A stretch of 36,570 bases of DNA from Elusimicrobiota bacterium. Lineage in GTDB: Bacteria; Elusimicrobiota; Elusimicrobia; UBA1565; UBA9628. Numbering within the stretch: position 1 is the first letter of the stretch; each line of letters opens with the position of its first letter. Location: NCBI GenBank assembly GCA_026388095.1, contig JAPLKL010000069.1, forward strand, positions 72,117-108,686. Reading direction: 5' to 3'. The position numbers were made by a program, and so were the translations under genes. Of this stretch, positions 13,946-22,585 are shown piece after piece. The notes beneath the pieces are model-generated. The model worked only from the letters and a program-made list of their open reading frames with translations, was not told where the DNA came from and did not search any database.

Positions 13946-16053
13946 TCCAGCACTATGCGGTACTCCTCCCAGGGCAGCGACGGGTCGCTCTGGATCTTGA
14001 CGGTCCGGGCCACGTTCTTCTCGATGGAGACCTGCTGGCCGCGGAACTGTTCGGCCAAGCCCGGGTGCAGCAGGAGCCGCACTTGCCCGCCGGGCCGGCC
14101 GCCCGTCATCTGCTTGATCTCGCGCTGGATGCGGATGCGCAGGGTCTCGCCGGAGAGGACCCGGCCGCAGCCCTTGCACTGCGGGCATTCGTCGGTGATC
14201 AGGCTCACCGTGGACTCCCGCTTGCGTTCGCGCGTCAGCTCGACTAGGCCCAGGCGGGTGATGGGCAGGATGCGGATCTTGGCCCGGTCGCCCTTGCTGG
14301 CGTGGGCGAAGGCCTCCATCACCTTCTGGCGGTTGGAGGCCTTGCGCATGTCGATGAAGTCCACGACTATGATGCCGCCGATGTTGCGCAGGCGCAGCTG
14401 GTGCGCCACCTCGTGGGCGGCCTCGATGTTGGTCACGGTGACGGTCTCCTCCTGGGACTTGGAGCCCGTGAAGCGCCCGGTGTTGACGTCGATGGCGCAG
14501 AGGGACTCGGCCTCCTGGATGATGATGGAGCCGCCGTTGGGCAGAGGGACCTTGGTGCGGCGCATATCCTCGATCTCGCCCTCCAAGCCGAAGGCCTTGA
14601 ACATCGGGGTCTTGGCGTCGTAGAGCTTCACCTTCTCCTTGAGCTCCGGGGAGATGGCCTCCACGAACTCCGTCACGTTCTTGTGCTGGTCCTTGTTGTC
14701 GAGCAGATAGACGTAGACCTTGTCCGAGAGCAGGTCCCGGGCCACCTGCAGGGCGAGGTCCAGGTCCTTGTGCAAAAGGCCGGGCGGCGGGTCGCTCTCG
14801 AACTTCTTCTGGATCTGGGCCCAGCTCTGCGCCAGGTACTTCACCTCGCGCTCCAGGTCGGCCTCGGTCGCGCCCTCGGCCTCGGTGCGCACCACCACGC
14901 CCTTGCCGCCCAGGTGCTCCGCCACCAGACGGTCGACGATGGCGGAGAGCCGCGCCCGCTCCGCCGCGTCGCCGATCTGCTTGGAGATGCCGACGTACCC
15001 CTGGAAGGGGGTGAAGACCAGGTAGCGGCCGGGCAAAGAGACGTCCATGGTGACCTTCGCGCCCTTGGTGCTGATGGCCTCCTTGGCCACCTGGATCATG
15101 ATGTGCTGCCCCTTCTTGAGGGTGGCGTCGATGGCGGCGCCTTTCTCCCCCAGGACGTCGGAGATGTAGAGATAGGCGTTCTTCTCGAAGCCGATGTTCA
15201 CGAAGGCCGAGGAGATGCCGGGCAGGACGTTCTCGACGACTCCCTTGTAGATGTTCCCGACGATATTCTGGCTGCTCTTGCGCTCCCACAAGAGCTCGGC
15301 CATGCGGCCGTTCTCCAGGATCGCGATGCGGGTCTCCTCGAAGTTGGTGTTGGCCAGAAGCTCGCGCTTGACCGCGGGCCCCGGGCCGCGATGGTCGCTG
15401 CGGTATTCGCGCTCGCCGCCGCGCTCGGAACGGCCGCGATGCCCTTCGCCGCCCCGCCGGTCATGCTCCGGCCGGTCGCGCTCCGGGCGCTGGCGCTCCT
15501 GTCGGCCATGCTCCTGCCGGCCTGGCTCCTGGCGGCCCGGTCCCTGGCGGCCCTGTTCCTGGCGGCCCTGTTCCTGGCGGCCGTGCTCTCCGCCGCGTCC
15601 GCCGCGGCCGCGCCGTCGGCCCCGCCCCTCGTGCCGGGGCTGTTGGGCAGGCGGCTGCTGCGGCTGAGCGGCCGGCGGCGGCGGCGCGGACGGCGCGTCA
15701 GGACGCGCCGTCCCTGAAGGGCTGGCGTTCTCCGCTCCCGGAAGGGGTGCGGCGTCTTCAGCCTCAGGACCGAGTTCATCGTCTTCCCCAGCCTCATCGA
15801 TGATGATTTCCTCATCCTCACCCTCGACGGTCTCCGGCGCGGTCCCGTAGTCCGGCTCCGGTTCGCTCGCGATGACCGCGTCCGCTCTCGGATACAGCTC
15901 CTCCCGCTGGCTGCCCGTGTCCTCCGGGACCTCCGGCGCCGCCGCGGGCGGCTGTGCCGGGGCCGACGCGGGCTCTGCGGGCGACGCCGCGGATGCGGCG
16001 TCGGCCGTCGCGGGCGGAGTCGTCTGCGTCAGATCCTTGTCTTCGTTCGTCAT
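13942..16053 (-). CDS. rng: Ribonuclease E/G with long disordered N-terminal extension
   Basis: From about residue 228 onward this is an RNase E/G catalytic core: the start KRELLANTNFEETRIAI, an S1-like RNA-binding region (IVGNIYKGVVENVLPGISSAFVNIG within 264-290), the catalytic Asp522 in AIDVNTGRFTG and Asp565 in VVDFIDMR, and the zinc-link CPQC (623-626). It processes and decays RNA by single-strand cutting near 5' ends. The first 227 residues are unusual: an acidic Ala/Pro/Glu part, then an Arg-rich part with GRQEQ-like pentapeptide repeats (about 157-190), suited to RNA binding or scaffolding. It starts at ATG 16053 behind GAGGG and overlaps the amidase gene. The C-terminal scaffold of RNase E is missing, so I use rng. 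Confidence 0.9.
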   Translation of the reverse strand: MTNEDKDLTQTTPPATADAASAASPAEPASAPAQPPAAAPEVPEDTGSQREELYPRADAVIASEPEPDYGTAPETVEGEDEEIIIDEAGEDDELGPEAEDAAPLPGAENASPSGTARPDAPSAPPPPAAQPQQPPAQQPRHEGRGRRRGRGGRGGEHGRQEQGRQEQGRQGPGRQEPGRQEHGRQERQRPERDRPEHDRRGGEGHRGRSERGGEREYRSDHRGPGPAVKRELLANTNFEETRIAILENGRMAELLWERKSSQNIVGNIYKGVVENVLPGISSAFVNIGFEKNAYLYISDVLGEKGAAIDATLKKGQHIMIQVAKEAISTKGAKVTMDVSLPGRYLVFTPFQGYVGISKQIGDAAERARLSAIVDRLVAEHLGGKGVVVRTEAEGATEADLEREVKYLAQSWAQIQKKFESDPPPGLLHKDLDLALQVARDLLSDKVYVYLLDNKDQHKNVTEFVEAISPELKEKVKLYDAKTPMFKAFGLEGEIEDMRRTKVPLPNGGSIIIQEAESLCAIDVNTGRFTGSKSQEETVTVTNIEAAHEVAHQLRLRNIGGIIVVDFIDMRKASNRQKVMEAFAHASKGDRAKIRILPITRLGLVELTRERKRESTVSLITDECPQCKGCGRVLSGETLRIRIQREIKQMTGGRPGGQVRLLLHPGLAEQFRGQQVSIEKNVARTVKIQSDPSLPWEEYRIVLE
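15500..15595 (-). repeat. 15-bp imperfect tandem repeats coding for GRQEQ-like pentapeptides
   Basis: Within the 5' part of the RNase E/G gene the plus-strand unit 'cctggcggccctgtt' recurs with changes about six times. On the coding strand it gives GRQEQ, GRQGP, GRQEP and GRQEH. This explains the Arg/Gln/Glu periodicity of the disordered region and suggests growth by slippage or unequal crossing over. Confidence 0.65.
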
Positions 16054-16084
16054 GGCAAATCCCTCACTTTGGAAAAGGTATCCT

Positions 16085-17965
16085 TCAATGCACCCTAGGC
16101 GGCACTGGAGCGCTTGCGCCCCGGATGCCGCGAGGAAGCGCGTCGGGGTTCATGGCCCCGGGTTGCGGAACGACCGGCTCGGCGGACGCCGGCTTCTTGT
16201 CCTCCATGCCATAAGCGGCCATCATGACCGCGCGCGCGATCGGGCCTGCGGCCGAGGCCCCATGGCCGCCATTCTCGACCAGGACCGCCACGGCCACGCC
16301 GGGGAGCTCCCCCGGACGCGCGGCGAACGAGATGAACCAGGCATGGTCCGGGGCTCCCGTGGTCTGCGCGGTGCCCGTCTTGCCCGACACGTCCAGGCCC
16401 GCGGTCCTCGCCGCCACTCCGGTCCCCGACGAGATGACCAGCCGCAAGGCTTGATGCAGGTCCTGCCACACCTCATCCTTGAGCACCACTTGGCTGAGCT
16501 TCTCCGGGCTCTGCTTGAACTCGGGCCGGCCGTCCGCGTAGGCGATGCGGTCGATGTAGTAGGGCCTCCAGACCGTGCCCCGGTTGGCGACCGCCGCGGC
16601 CAGCACAGCCATCTGGATGGGGGTCACCGTCATCTGCCCCTGGCCGATGGACAGATTGATGGTGTCTCCATCGTACCAGGCCAGCCCGGCCTTTTCCCGG
16701 ATGCTCGGGCCGAAGAGCTTGCCCCGCTGTTCCCCCTTGAGGGCCACCACCCCCGTCTTCTCGCCGAGGCCGAACATGCGTGCGTATTTCTCGATGAACG
16801 CGCCGCCCGTGCGCATGCCCATGCGGTAGAAGTAGACGTCGCAGGAGTGGGTCAGGGCGGGGAACCAAGTCATCGTCTTGTGGCCCTTGTGCTCCCAGCA
16901 CAAGAAGATGTTCTTGCCCCATTCGAGGTAGCCCGGGCAGTAGACGGCGTCGTCGACCGTGAAGCGCCCCTCGTTCAAGCCCGCGGCCCCCACCACCACT
17001 TTGAAGGTCGAGCCGGGGGCATAGGTCCCGGCGATGGCGCGGTTGAACTCCTCCGCGGAGGCCGCCGCGTCCTTGACGACCGCGGGGTCCGACGACAGGA
17101 AGGCGTTGGGATCGAAGTCCGGCGCCGAAGCCAGGGCCAGGATGGCTCCGCTGCGCGGGTCCAGCGCGACCACGGCTCCCTTGCCGGTCGCGGAACGGCG
17201 CAAGCCTTCGTCAGCCGCCTTCTGCACGGCTTCGTCGATCGTCAGATGGATGCTGCTGCCCGCCAGGCCGGGGAAGCTCTCCAGCTTCTTCTTCAGGCGG
17301 CCCTGGGCGTCGACCAGCATGCGCAAGCCTCCGTCATGGCCCCGCAACTCCGCCTCCAGGGCGGCCTCCAGCCCGATCTTCCCGATGCGCGCATCGACCC
17401 GATACCCCTTGTTCTTGAGCGCCCGCCAGCTGCGGGAGTCCATCTTCCCCATGTAGCCCAGCAGATGGCTGGCGAAGCGGCCGAAGGGATAGGAGCGCCG
17501 CGCCTCCACGATGAGCTCCACGCCGGGGTAGATGGCCTTGAGCTCGGAGAGCCGGAACATCGCGGTCCGCGGCAGGTTCTCGGCCAAGCGCAGCGCGGTC
17601 TCCTCATGCACCGCCTGCTGCAGGGTCTCCAGCAGATCGTCGCGATCGCGCCCGAGCTCGCGCGCCAACTGGCCGGCCAGGAACTCCAGGTCGGGGGTCG
17701 GCTGCCCTTTCTTGGGCGGTATGTAGATCAGCGAGAAGGCCTCCTGGTTGGCGGCCACCGGAGTGCCGCGGCGGTCGTAGATGAGCCCCCGCGGCGCGGT
17801 CTGGTAGATGATCTTCGTGGCGTTCATCTCCGCCAGCTGCTGGTACTCGGCCCGCTGCAGGATCTGCAGCTGGACCAGCCGCAGCCCCAGCAAAGCTCCG
17901 GTCAGGTAGACCATGACCCAAAGGGCCTCCAACCGCGCCAGACGCTCGCCGCTCTCCCGGCTCAT
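16085..17965 (-). CDS. mrdA: Penicillin-binding protein 2 (elongation transpeptidase)
   Basis: The 626-residue protein is the class B transpeptidase of the elongasome, which cross-links new peptidoglycan together with RodA. It has an N-terminal membrane anchor (about 12-34), a pedestal domain beginning APRGLIYDRRGTPVA, and the transpeptidase domain: S319-T-F-K active site, S374-C-D second motif (SxD is usual in PBP2) and K529-T-G-T-A third motif. The start ATG 17965 overlaps the mreD stop (ATGA). A short Pro-rich tail follows residue 590. The gap to the RNase E/G gene is 31 nt. No rodA is seen in the window. Confidence 0.94.
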   Translation of the reverse strand: MSRESGERLARLEALWVMVYLTGALLGLRLVQLQILQRAEYQQLAEMNATKIIYQTAPRGLIYDRRGTPVAANQEAFSLIYIPPKKGQPTPDLEFLAGQLARELGRDRDDLLETLQQAVHEETALRLAENLPRTAMFRLSELKAIYPGVELIVEARRSYPFGRFASHLLGYMGKMDSRSWRALKNKGYRVDARIGKIGLEAALEAELRGHDGGLRMLVDAQGRLKKKLESFPGLAGSSIHLTIDEAVQKAADEGLRRSATGKGAVVALDPRSGAILALASAPDFDPNAFLSSDPAVVKDAAASAEEFNRAIAGTYAPGSTFKVVVGAAGLNEGRFTVDDAVYCPGYLEWGKNIFLCWEHKGHKTMTWFPALTHSCDVYFYRMGMRTGGAFIEKYARMFGLGEKTGVVALKGEQRGKLFGPSIREKAGLAWYDGDTINLSIGQGQMTVTPIQMAVLAAAVANRGTVWRPYYIDRIAYADGRPEFKQSPEKLSQVVLKDEVWQDLHQALRLVISSGTGVAARTAGLDVSGKTGTAQTTGAPDHAWFISFAARPGELPGVAVAVLVENGGHGASAAGPIARAVMMAAYGMEDKKPASAEPVVPQPGAMNPDALPRGIRGASAPVPPRVH

Positions 17966-18432
17966 CGGACCCTCAGCCACGCGCAGGCCAAGCCGGCCAA
18001 CGGCACGATGAGGCAGTTGTAGAGCGGGTCGCAGAGGAACGCCGGCCAGCCGGCCCAGAGGAACTGCTTGGCGAAGACGGCTCCCAGGAGGCCATAGAGC
18101 AGGAAGTAACCCCAGGTCATGAAGAACACGATCACGTATTGGGAGACGACATCGAGCACGTCGATCTGCCGGCGCAAGGCCCCCGTGCCGTAACCGACCA
18201 GCATCAAAGCGCAGGCATTGCCTCCGAAGAGCTCCGGCCGTAGGACGTCGAGGAACAGCCCCCAGAGGAAGCCGTAGCACATCCCCGAATTGGCGCCCAG
18301 CCGGGCGGCCATGGCCACGGTCAAGACGAGCAGGATCTGCGGGCTCAGCCCCCAGAGCGAGAGCCTGGTGGACCACCACCACTGCAGGAGCGCCGCGGCC
18401 AGGAACAGCACGGCGCCTCGGAGATGGCTCAC
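17962..18432 (-). CDS. mreD: Rod shape-determining membrane protein MreD
   Basis: A 156-residue protein with about five hydrophobic segments, as expected for MreD, the small membrane partner linking MreB/MreC to the wall enzymes. GTG 18432 (protein start SHLRGAVLFLAAALLQW after the initiator) overlaps the mreC stop in a GTGA overlap, and its own stop overlaps the PBP2 ATG. Sequence similarity across the family is low, so the call rests on topology, length and gene order. Confidence 0.85.
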   Translation of the reverse strand: MSHLRGAVLFLAAALLQWWWSTRLSLWGLSPQILLVLTVAMAARLGANSGMCYGFLWGLFLDVLRPELFGGNACALMLVGYGTGALRRQIDVLDVVSQYVIVFFMTWGYFLLYGLLGAVFAKQFLWAGWPAFLCDPLYNCLIVPLAGLACAWLRVR

Positions 18433-19403
18433 AGCCCCTCCATCCCGTCGTCCACGACCGGCGACGAGAGAGCGGTCCCCGAGCTCTTCTTGACCTGAGG
18501 CGCGACCGGCGGGACCTTGGACTTGCGCGCGGGCAGCAGGGGCAAGGGCGCGGGGCCGGAGGAAGCGGCCGCCTGGCCCGCCGCGCCGGCGGGCCGCAAG
18601 ATCATCACCTGGCTCAAAGCCGCCGCGTCCGCGGCCGGCCGCACCTCCACCGATTGGAAGGTGAGGAAGGGATCGCGGGGATTGATCGCCATGACGCGCC
18701 CGAGCAGGATCTCCCCCGGGAAGGTGGCGCTGGTGGGCGAAGTATAGACCAGGTCGCCCGTGGACAAGGCGACCTCGGCAGGAAGATAGTTCATGCGCAG
18801 GCGCGGTCCGCCCTGCCCCTGGACCAAGCCCTCCACCGCGGAGGTGGAGAGGTAGGCCGCCACTGAGGAGGCCTCGTCCGTCACCAGGAGCACCAGGGCC
18901 GAGCCGGGCCGCACCTCGATGACGCGGCCGACGGCGACCAACGCTCCAGACTGCTCGCCGAAGACCGGCGCGTTGAGGGTCACGCCCTGCTGAGCGCCGG
19001 CGCTGATCATGATGCTGTTGTACCAATGCAGCGGGTCGCGTTCCATCACGTCGGCCCACAATGGGATATACCCCCGCGGCGGCGTCAGCCCCAGGGCCTG
19101 GGCCAGCCGCCGATTCTCCGTACGCAGGGCCTCCAGCTCGGATTTCTGCCAAAGGGCTTCGCGCAGCTGCGCCTGGAGCTGGATGTTGTCCAGGTCCGCG
19201 CGCAGCAAGCGCGCCAAGCCGGGCGGCGCGTCGGCCAGCCGCTGCGCGCCTTTGGCCCCGTAATAGACCGCGGGATTGAGCAGGTAGACCACGCCAGCCT
19301 TGAAGGCCCGCACGGGCGCGGACAGAGGCAGCGACAGGAGCGCCAGCGCCAGCGCCGAGAGTGCGGCCAGGAGATAGTTCGAAACTCGTGTCTCGCGATG
19401 CAT
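18429..19403 (-). CDS. mreC: Rod shape-determining protein MreC
   Basis: The 324-residue protein has a short cytoplasmic start, one membrane segment at about 10-30, a coiled-coil region at about 70-105 and the periplasmic beta-domains with the family stretch ADVMERDPLHWYNSIMISAG, followed by GRVIEVRPGSALVLLVTD. MreC scaffolds the elongasome and activates PBP2. A Pro/Ala/Ser tail of about 50 residues follows the core. It is separated from mreB by 103 nt, the widest gap inside the minus-strand block, which holds hairpins. Confidence 0.93.
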   Translation of the reverse strand: MHRETRVSNYLLAALSALALALLSLPLSAPVRAFKAGVVYLLNPAVYYGAKGAQRLADAPPGLARLLRADLDNIQLQAQLREALWQKSELEALRTENRRLAQALGLTPPRGYIPLWADVMERDPLHWYNSIMISAGAQQGVTLNAPVFGEQSGALVAVGRVIEVRPGSALVLLVTDEASSVAAYLSTSAVEGLVQGQGGPRLRMNYLPAEVALSTGDLVYTSPTSATFPGEILLGRVMAINPRDPFLTFQSVEVRPAADAAALSQVMILRPAGAAGQAAASSGPAPLPLLPARKSKVPPVAPQVKKSSGTALSSPVVDDGMEGL

Positions 19404-19506
19404 TGTCAGCAGGGGCGGGAGCAGCCCGCCCGTGCTCGTCTTAGCCGTTCAGTCCGTTAGCGAACGGAACCTTCAAGAGGAACGGCCTTCAGGGTCCTGC
19501 GCGCGG
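19404..19506 (-). promoter_or_regulatory. Structured mreB-mreC spacer
   Basis: On the minus strand this 103-nt spacer holds GGGCGGG-CTGCT-CCCGCCC, a perfect 7-bp hairpin (19413-19431) that ends 10 nt before the mreC ATG. It also holds CCGTT-CGCT-AACGG, flanked by the pairing segments GCCGTTC and GAACGGC. No T-tract follows, so they are not intrinsic terminators. No clear ribosome binding site precedes mreC. The hairpins could protect the mRNA end after processing or tune mreC translation relative to mreB. Confidence 0.45.
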
Positions 19507-20559
19507 TCAACTGCCGCGGTAGCGGTACGAGGTGACGAAGTCCGGGCGCCGATCCGTGATGTTGTCGAGCTCTTCCAGGAACTTCCCCGCCCCCATGGCC
19601 ACGCAGCTCAAGGGGTCGGCGGCGCGATGCACGGGCAGCTCGGTCTCCTGCCGGATGAGGTCGGGCAGCCCCCGCAGGAGCGACCCGCCGCCCGCCAGCA
19701 TGATGCCTCGGTCCACCAGATCCGCGGACCATTCCGCCGGAGTCTCCTCCAGTGTGTTCTTGATCACGTCGAGGATGAGCTGCACCGGCTCCATCATGGA
19801 CTGGCGCACCTCTTCCGACGTGATCAGCACCGTCTTGGGCAGGCCGGTGGCTTGGTCCCGGCCCTTGACTTCCATGGTCTTCTCCTCCTTGAGCGGGAAG
19901 ACCGAGCCGATCTGGATCTTGACGTCTTCGGCCGTGGTCTCGCCGATGAGGAGGTTGTACTTCCTGCGGAAATGCATCTGCACGGCCTCGTCCATCTCGT
20001 CGCCCGCGATGTCGCTGGATTTCGAGACGACCAGGCCTCCCAGCGAGATCACCGCCGCCTCGGTGGTGCCCCCGCCGATGTCCACGATGAAGTTGCCGTG
20101 CGGCTCGGAGATCGGCAGGTCCGCCCCGATGGCCGCGGCCATCGGCTCCTCGATGAGATAGACCTCCCGCGCCCCGGCCTGCTCCGCCGACTCCTGCACC
20201 GCGCGACGCTCGACCTCGGTGATGCCCGAGGGGATGCCTATGACGATGCGCGGATGCAGCAGGGAGCGCCGGTTGTGGACCTTGCGGATGAAGTACTTGA
20301 TCATCTCCTGCGTCACTTCGAAGTCCGCGATGACGCCGTTCTTCAAAGGGCGCACCGCTATGATCGACGAGGGCGTGCGTCCCAGCATCCTCTTGGCTTC
20401 CGCTCCCATGGCCAGCACGCGCCGGGTCTCCCGGTCGATGGCCACCACGGAGGGCTCCCGGAGCACGATGCCCTGGTTCTTGACGTAGACCAAGGTATTG
20501 GCCGTGCCCAAGTCTATCCCCATGTCGTTGGAGAAGAGACTGAAGAGGAAGTCGAACAT
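19507..20559 (-). CDS. mreB: Actin-like cell-shape protein MreB
   Basis: The 350-residue protein forms the membrane-bound filaments that guide lateral wall growth. It shows the actin-fold nucleotide motifs: [14 protein letters not shown] near residue 12, [14 protein letters not shown] in the middle and [14 protein letters not shown] near the C-terminus. The N-terminal [12 protein letters not shown] is an amphipathic membrane-binding stretch. ATG 20559 is only 4 nt after the stop of rplQ, with no room for a promoter, so mreB must share the ribosomal transcript or use a promoter within upstream genes. Confidence 0.97.
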   Translation of the reverse strand: MFDFLFSLFSNDMGIDLGTANTLVYVKNQGIVLREPSVVAIDRETRRVLAMGAEAKRMLGRTPSSIIAVRPLKNGVIADFEVTQEMIKYFIRKVHNRRSLLHPRIVIGIPSGITEVERRAVQESAEQAGAREVYLIEEPMAAAIGADLPISEPHGNFIVDIGGGTTEAAVISLGGLVVSKSSDIAGDEMDEAVQMHFRRKYNLLIGETTAEDVKIQIGSVFPLKEEKTMEVKGRDQATGLPKTVLITSEEVRQSMMEPVQLILDVIKNTLEETPAEWSADLVDRGIMLAGGGSLLRGLPDLIRQETELPVHRAADPLSCVAMGAGKFLEELDNITDRRPDFVTSYRYRGS

Positions 20560-20563
20560 CGGT

Positions 20564-20908
20564 CTAGACGACCAAGCTGATCTGACCGCGGGACGCGTTG
20601 TCGCCCGCACGGCGGGCGAGCCGCAGGATGCGGGTGTAGCCGCCGGGCCGCTTGGCGTAGCGCGGAGCGAGGACGTCGAAGAGCTTGCGGTAGACGGTCT
20701 TGTCCTGGATCTCGCGCCGCACCAGTGGATGCCGCCCGCGCACCGCGTGCGTGATGAGGCGCTCCGCGAAGGGCCGCAGCTCCTTGGCCTTGGCGATCGT
20801 GGTCTCCACCTTCTCATGGAGGAACAGGCTCGTCGCCATGTTCCGAAGCATGGCCCGGCGATGCGAGCCGGTCACTCCCAATTTTCGTCCGCCCAAAGTC
20901 TTGATCAT
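20564..20908 (-). CDS. rplQ: 50S ribosomal protein L17
   Basis: A 114-residue L17 at the exit side of the large subunit. It opens [20 protein letters not shown] and ends with the conserved [20 protein letters not shown]. The ribosome binding site GAGAGG precedes ATG 20908. It lies 30 nt after rpoA, as in the usual alpha operon, but here leads straight into mreB. Confidence 0.97.
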   Translation of the reverse strand: MIKTLGGRKLGVTGSHRRAMLRNMATSLFLHEKVETTIAKAKELRPFAERLITHAVRGRHPLVRREIQDKTVYRKLFDVLAPRYAKRPGGYTRILRLARRAGDNASRGQISLVV

Positions 20909-20938
20909 GACGGCCTCTCTTTGATTAGCGCAACCGGC

Positions 20939-21937
20939 TCAGGCGTTGACCTGCATGCCCAGGGAAAGCCCCATGTCCTTGAGGCGGTCCTTGATCTCAT
21001 CGAGGGATTTCTGGCCGAAGTTCTTGACGGCCAGCAGCTCCTCGTCACGCTTGGAGACCAGCTCCCCGATGGTCTTGATGCGGGCGACCTTCAGACAGTT
21101 GGAGGCCCGCGAGGAGAGCTCGATCATCTCGATGGGCTGGCCCAGGATGTCCCTGAGCTTGGAATCCGAGCTCAAGGCCTCCCCCACGGGCGCGCCGCCT
21201 TCGCCGGCGCCGAAGGCCGCGCCTTCGGCCGTCGCTGGAGCCTCCTCGGGGATGAAGATATCGAGGGACTGGCGCAGCAGCTTGGAGGACTGGATGAGCG
21301 CCTCCGCGGGGTTGAGCGAACCGTCGGTCCAGATCTCCATGATGAGCCGGTCGTAATCCGTGACCTGCCCGACGCGCGCGTTCTCCACGTCGTAATGCAC
21401 CTTGCCCACGGGGGAGAAGAGGGCATCCACGGGCAGGAACCCCGCCGGCCAGTGGTTCTGCTGGCGCAGGTCCTCCGCCGGGATGTAGCCCCGGCCCTTG
21501 GATATCTCGATCTCCATATCGAGCTTGCCGCCCGCCTCGAGGTTGGCGACGACCAGGTCCTTGTTGACCACCTCGACGTTGGAGTTGACGCGCACCGCGG
21601 CGGCGGTCACCTCGCCCTCCTTGTTGGCGGTGAGATACACCGTCTCCGGGCCGTTGGAGAAGAGCCGCACCCGCAGTTTCTTGAGGTTGAGGAGGATGTT
21701 CATCACGTCCTCCTTCACGCCGGGCAGGGTGGAGTACTCATGGGTGGCGCCATCGATGCGCACAGCGGTCACGGCCGCGCCCTCGAGGCTGGAAAGAAGC
21801 ACCCGACGCAGGGCGTTGCCCACGGTATGCCCGTAGCCCCGTTCGTACGGCTCGGCGATGAACTTGGCGTAGTTTTCCGACATCGTCTTTTCGTCGACGC
21901 TGAGCTTCTGCGGCAGAATCAGTTCTTTATAAGCCAT
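20939..21937 (-). CDS. rpoA: RNA polymerase subunit alpha
   Basis: A 332-residue alpha subunit. The N-terminal domain holds the dimer and beta-contact segments (EPYERGYGHTVGNALRRVLL; SSLEGAAVTAVRIDG). An acidic Ala/Gly linker lies around 225-250. The C-terminal domain has the DNA- and activator-binding helices (SSRASNCLKVARIKTIGELV; LAVKNFGQKSLDEIKDRL). GAGGAG sits before ATG 21937. Its place between rpsD and rplQ is the classical alpha-operon order. Confidence 0.98.
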   Translation of the reverse strand: MAYKELILPQKLSVDEKTMSENYAKFIAEPYERGYGHTVGNALRRVLLSSLEGAAVTAVRIDGATHEYSTLPGVKEDVMNILLNLKKLRVRLFSNGPETVYLTANKEGEVTAAAVRVNSNVEVVNKDLVVANLEAGGKLDMEIEISKGRGYIPAEDLRQQNHWPAGFLPVDALFSPVGKVHYDVENARVGQVTDYDRLIMEIWTDGSLNPAEALIQSSKLLRQSLDIFIPEEAPATAEGAAFGAGEGGAPVGEALSSDSKLRDILGQPIEMIELSSRASNCLKVARIKTIGELVSKRDEELLAVKNFGQKSLDEIKDRLKDMGLSLGMQVNA

Positions 21938-21961
21938 GGGCTCCTCTTCCCCCTCGCAACC

Positions 21962-22585
21962 CTACTTGGAATAGTACTCGATGATGAGCTGCTCGTTGAC
22001 CGGGAACGACATCTCGGCCCGCTCGGGCAGACGCGTGATCTTGGCGGAGAACTCGCCTTCATTGTACTCCAGGTAGCTCGGCCTCTGGTTGAGCCTCTTG
22101 GCCGTCTCCAAGCTGAGCTTGATGCCCACGTTCTCCTTATACCTTTGGTCCAGGGCCACGGTGTCGCCGGCCCGGACGTTATACGAGGGAATGCCGACCC
22201 TCTTGCCGCCGACCTTGACGTGGCCGTGGCGCACCAGCTGGCGCGCCTGCTTGAGAGAGGTGGCCAGCCCCATGCGCCGCACCACGTTATCGAGACGCAG
22301 CTCGAGGGCGCGCAGGAGATGGTCGCCGGAAGCTTCCGGGCTCTGAGAGGCCGCTTCCACCAGCCGCTTGAAGGGCTTCTCCGTCATGGAGACCAGGCGG
22401 CGCAGCTTCTGCTTCTCGCGCAGGCGGACGGCGAAGGCCGAGGGCTTGCCCCGCTGGGGCCGCGCCGCGCCCGGCGGCATGGGGCGCTTGTCCAAAGTGC
22501 ACTTGACCTGGCATTTGTCGCCCTTGAGGAACAGCTTGCTCTGCTCGCGGCGGCAGAGTTTGCAGACGGCTCCGGTGTAGCGCAT
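21962..22585 (-). CDS. rpsD: 30S ribosomal protein S4 (zinc-binding form)
   Basis: A 207-residue S4, an early 16S rRNA binder. The N-terminus holds four cysteines (C8, C11, C25, C29), the metal-binding form of S4. The S4 RNA-binding domain follows (RRMGLATSLKQARQLVRHGH), and the protein ends VNEQLIIEYYSK. ATG 22585 overlaps the rpsK stop in a TAATG junction, which fixes the start; longer in-frame readings come from the rpsK region. Confidence 0.97.
   Translation of the reverse strand: MRYTGAVCKLCRREQSKLFLKGDKCQVKCTLDKRPMPPGAARPQRGKPSAFAVRLREKQKLRRLVSMTEKPFKRLVEAASQSPEASGDHLLRALELRLDNVVRRMGLATSLKQARQLVRHGHVKVGGKRVGIPSYNVRAGDTVALDQRYKENVGIKLSLETAKRLNQRPSYLEYNEGEFSAKITRLPERAEMSFPVNEQLIIEYYSK

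Noticed and set aside
12335-15289. 984-residue minus-strand frame suggesting a fused protein
   Set aside because: Its first half is the RNase E/G gene read out of frame; the true amidase starts at 13945.
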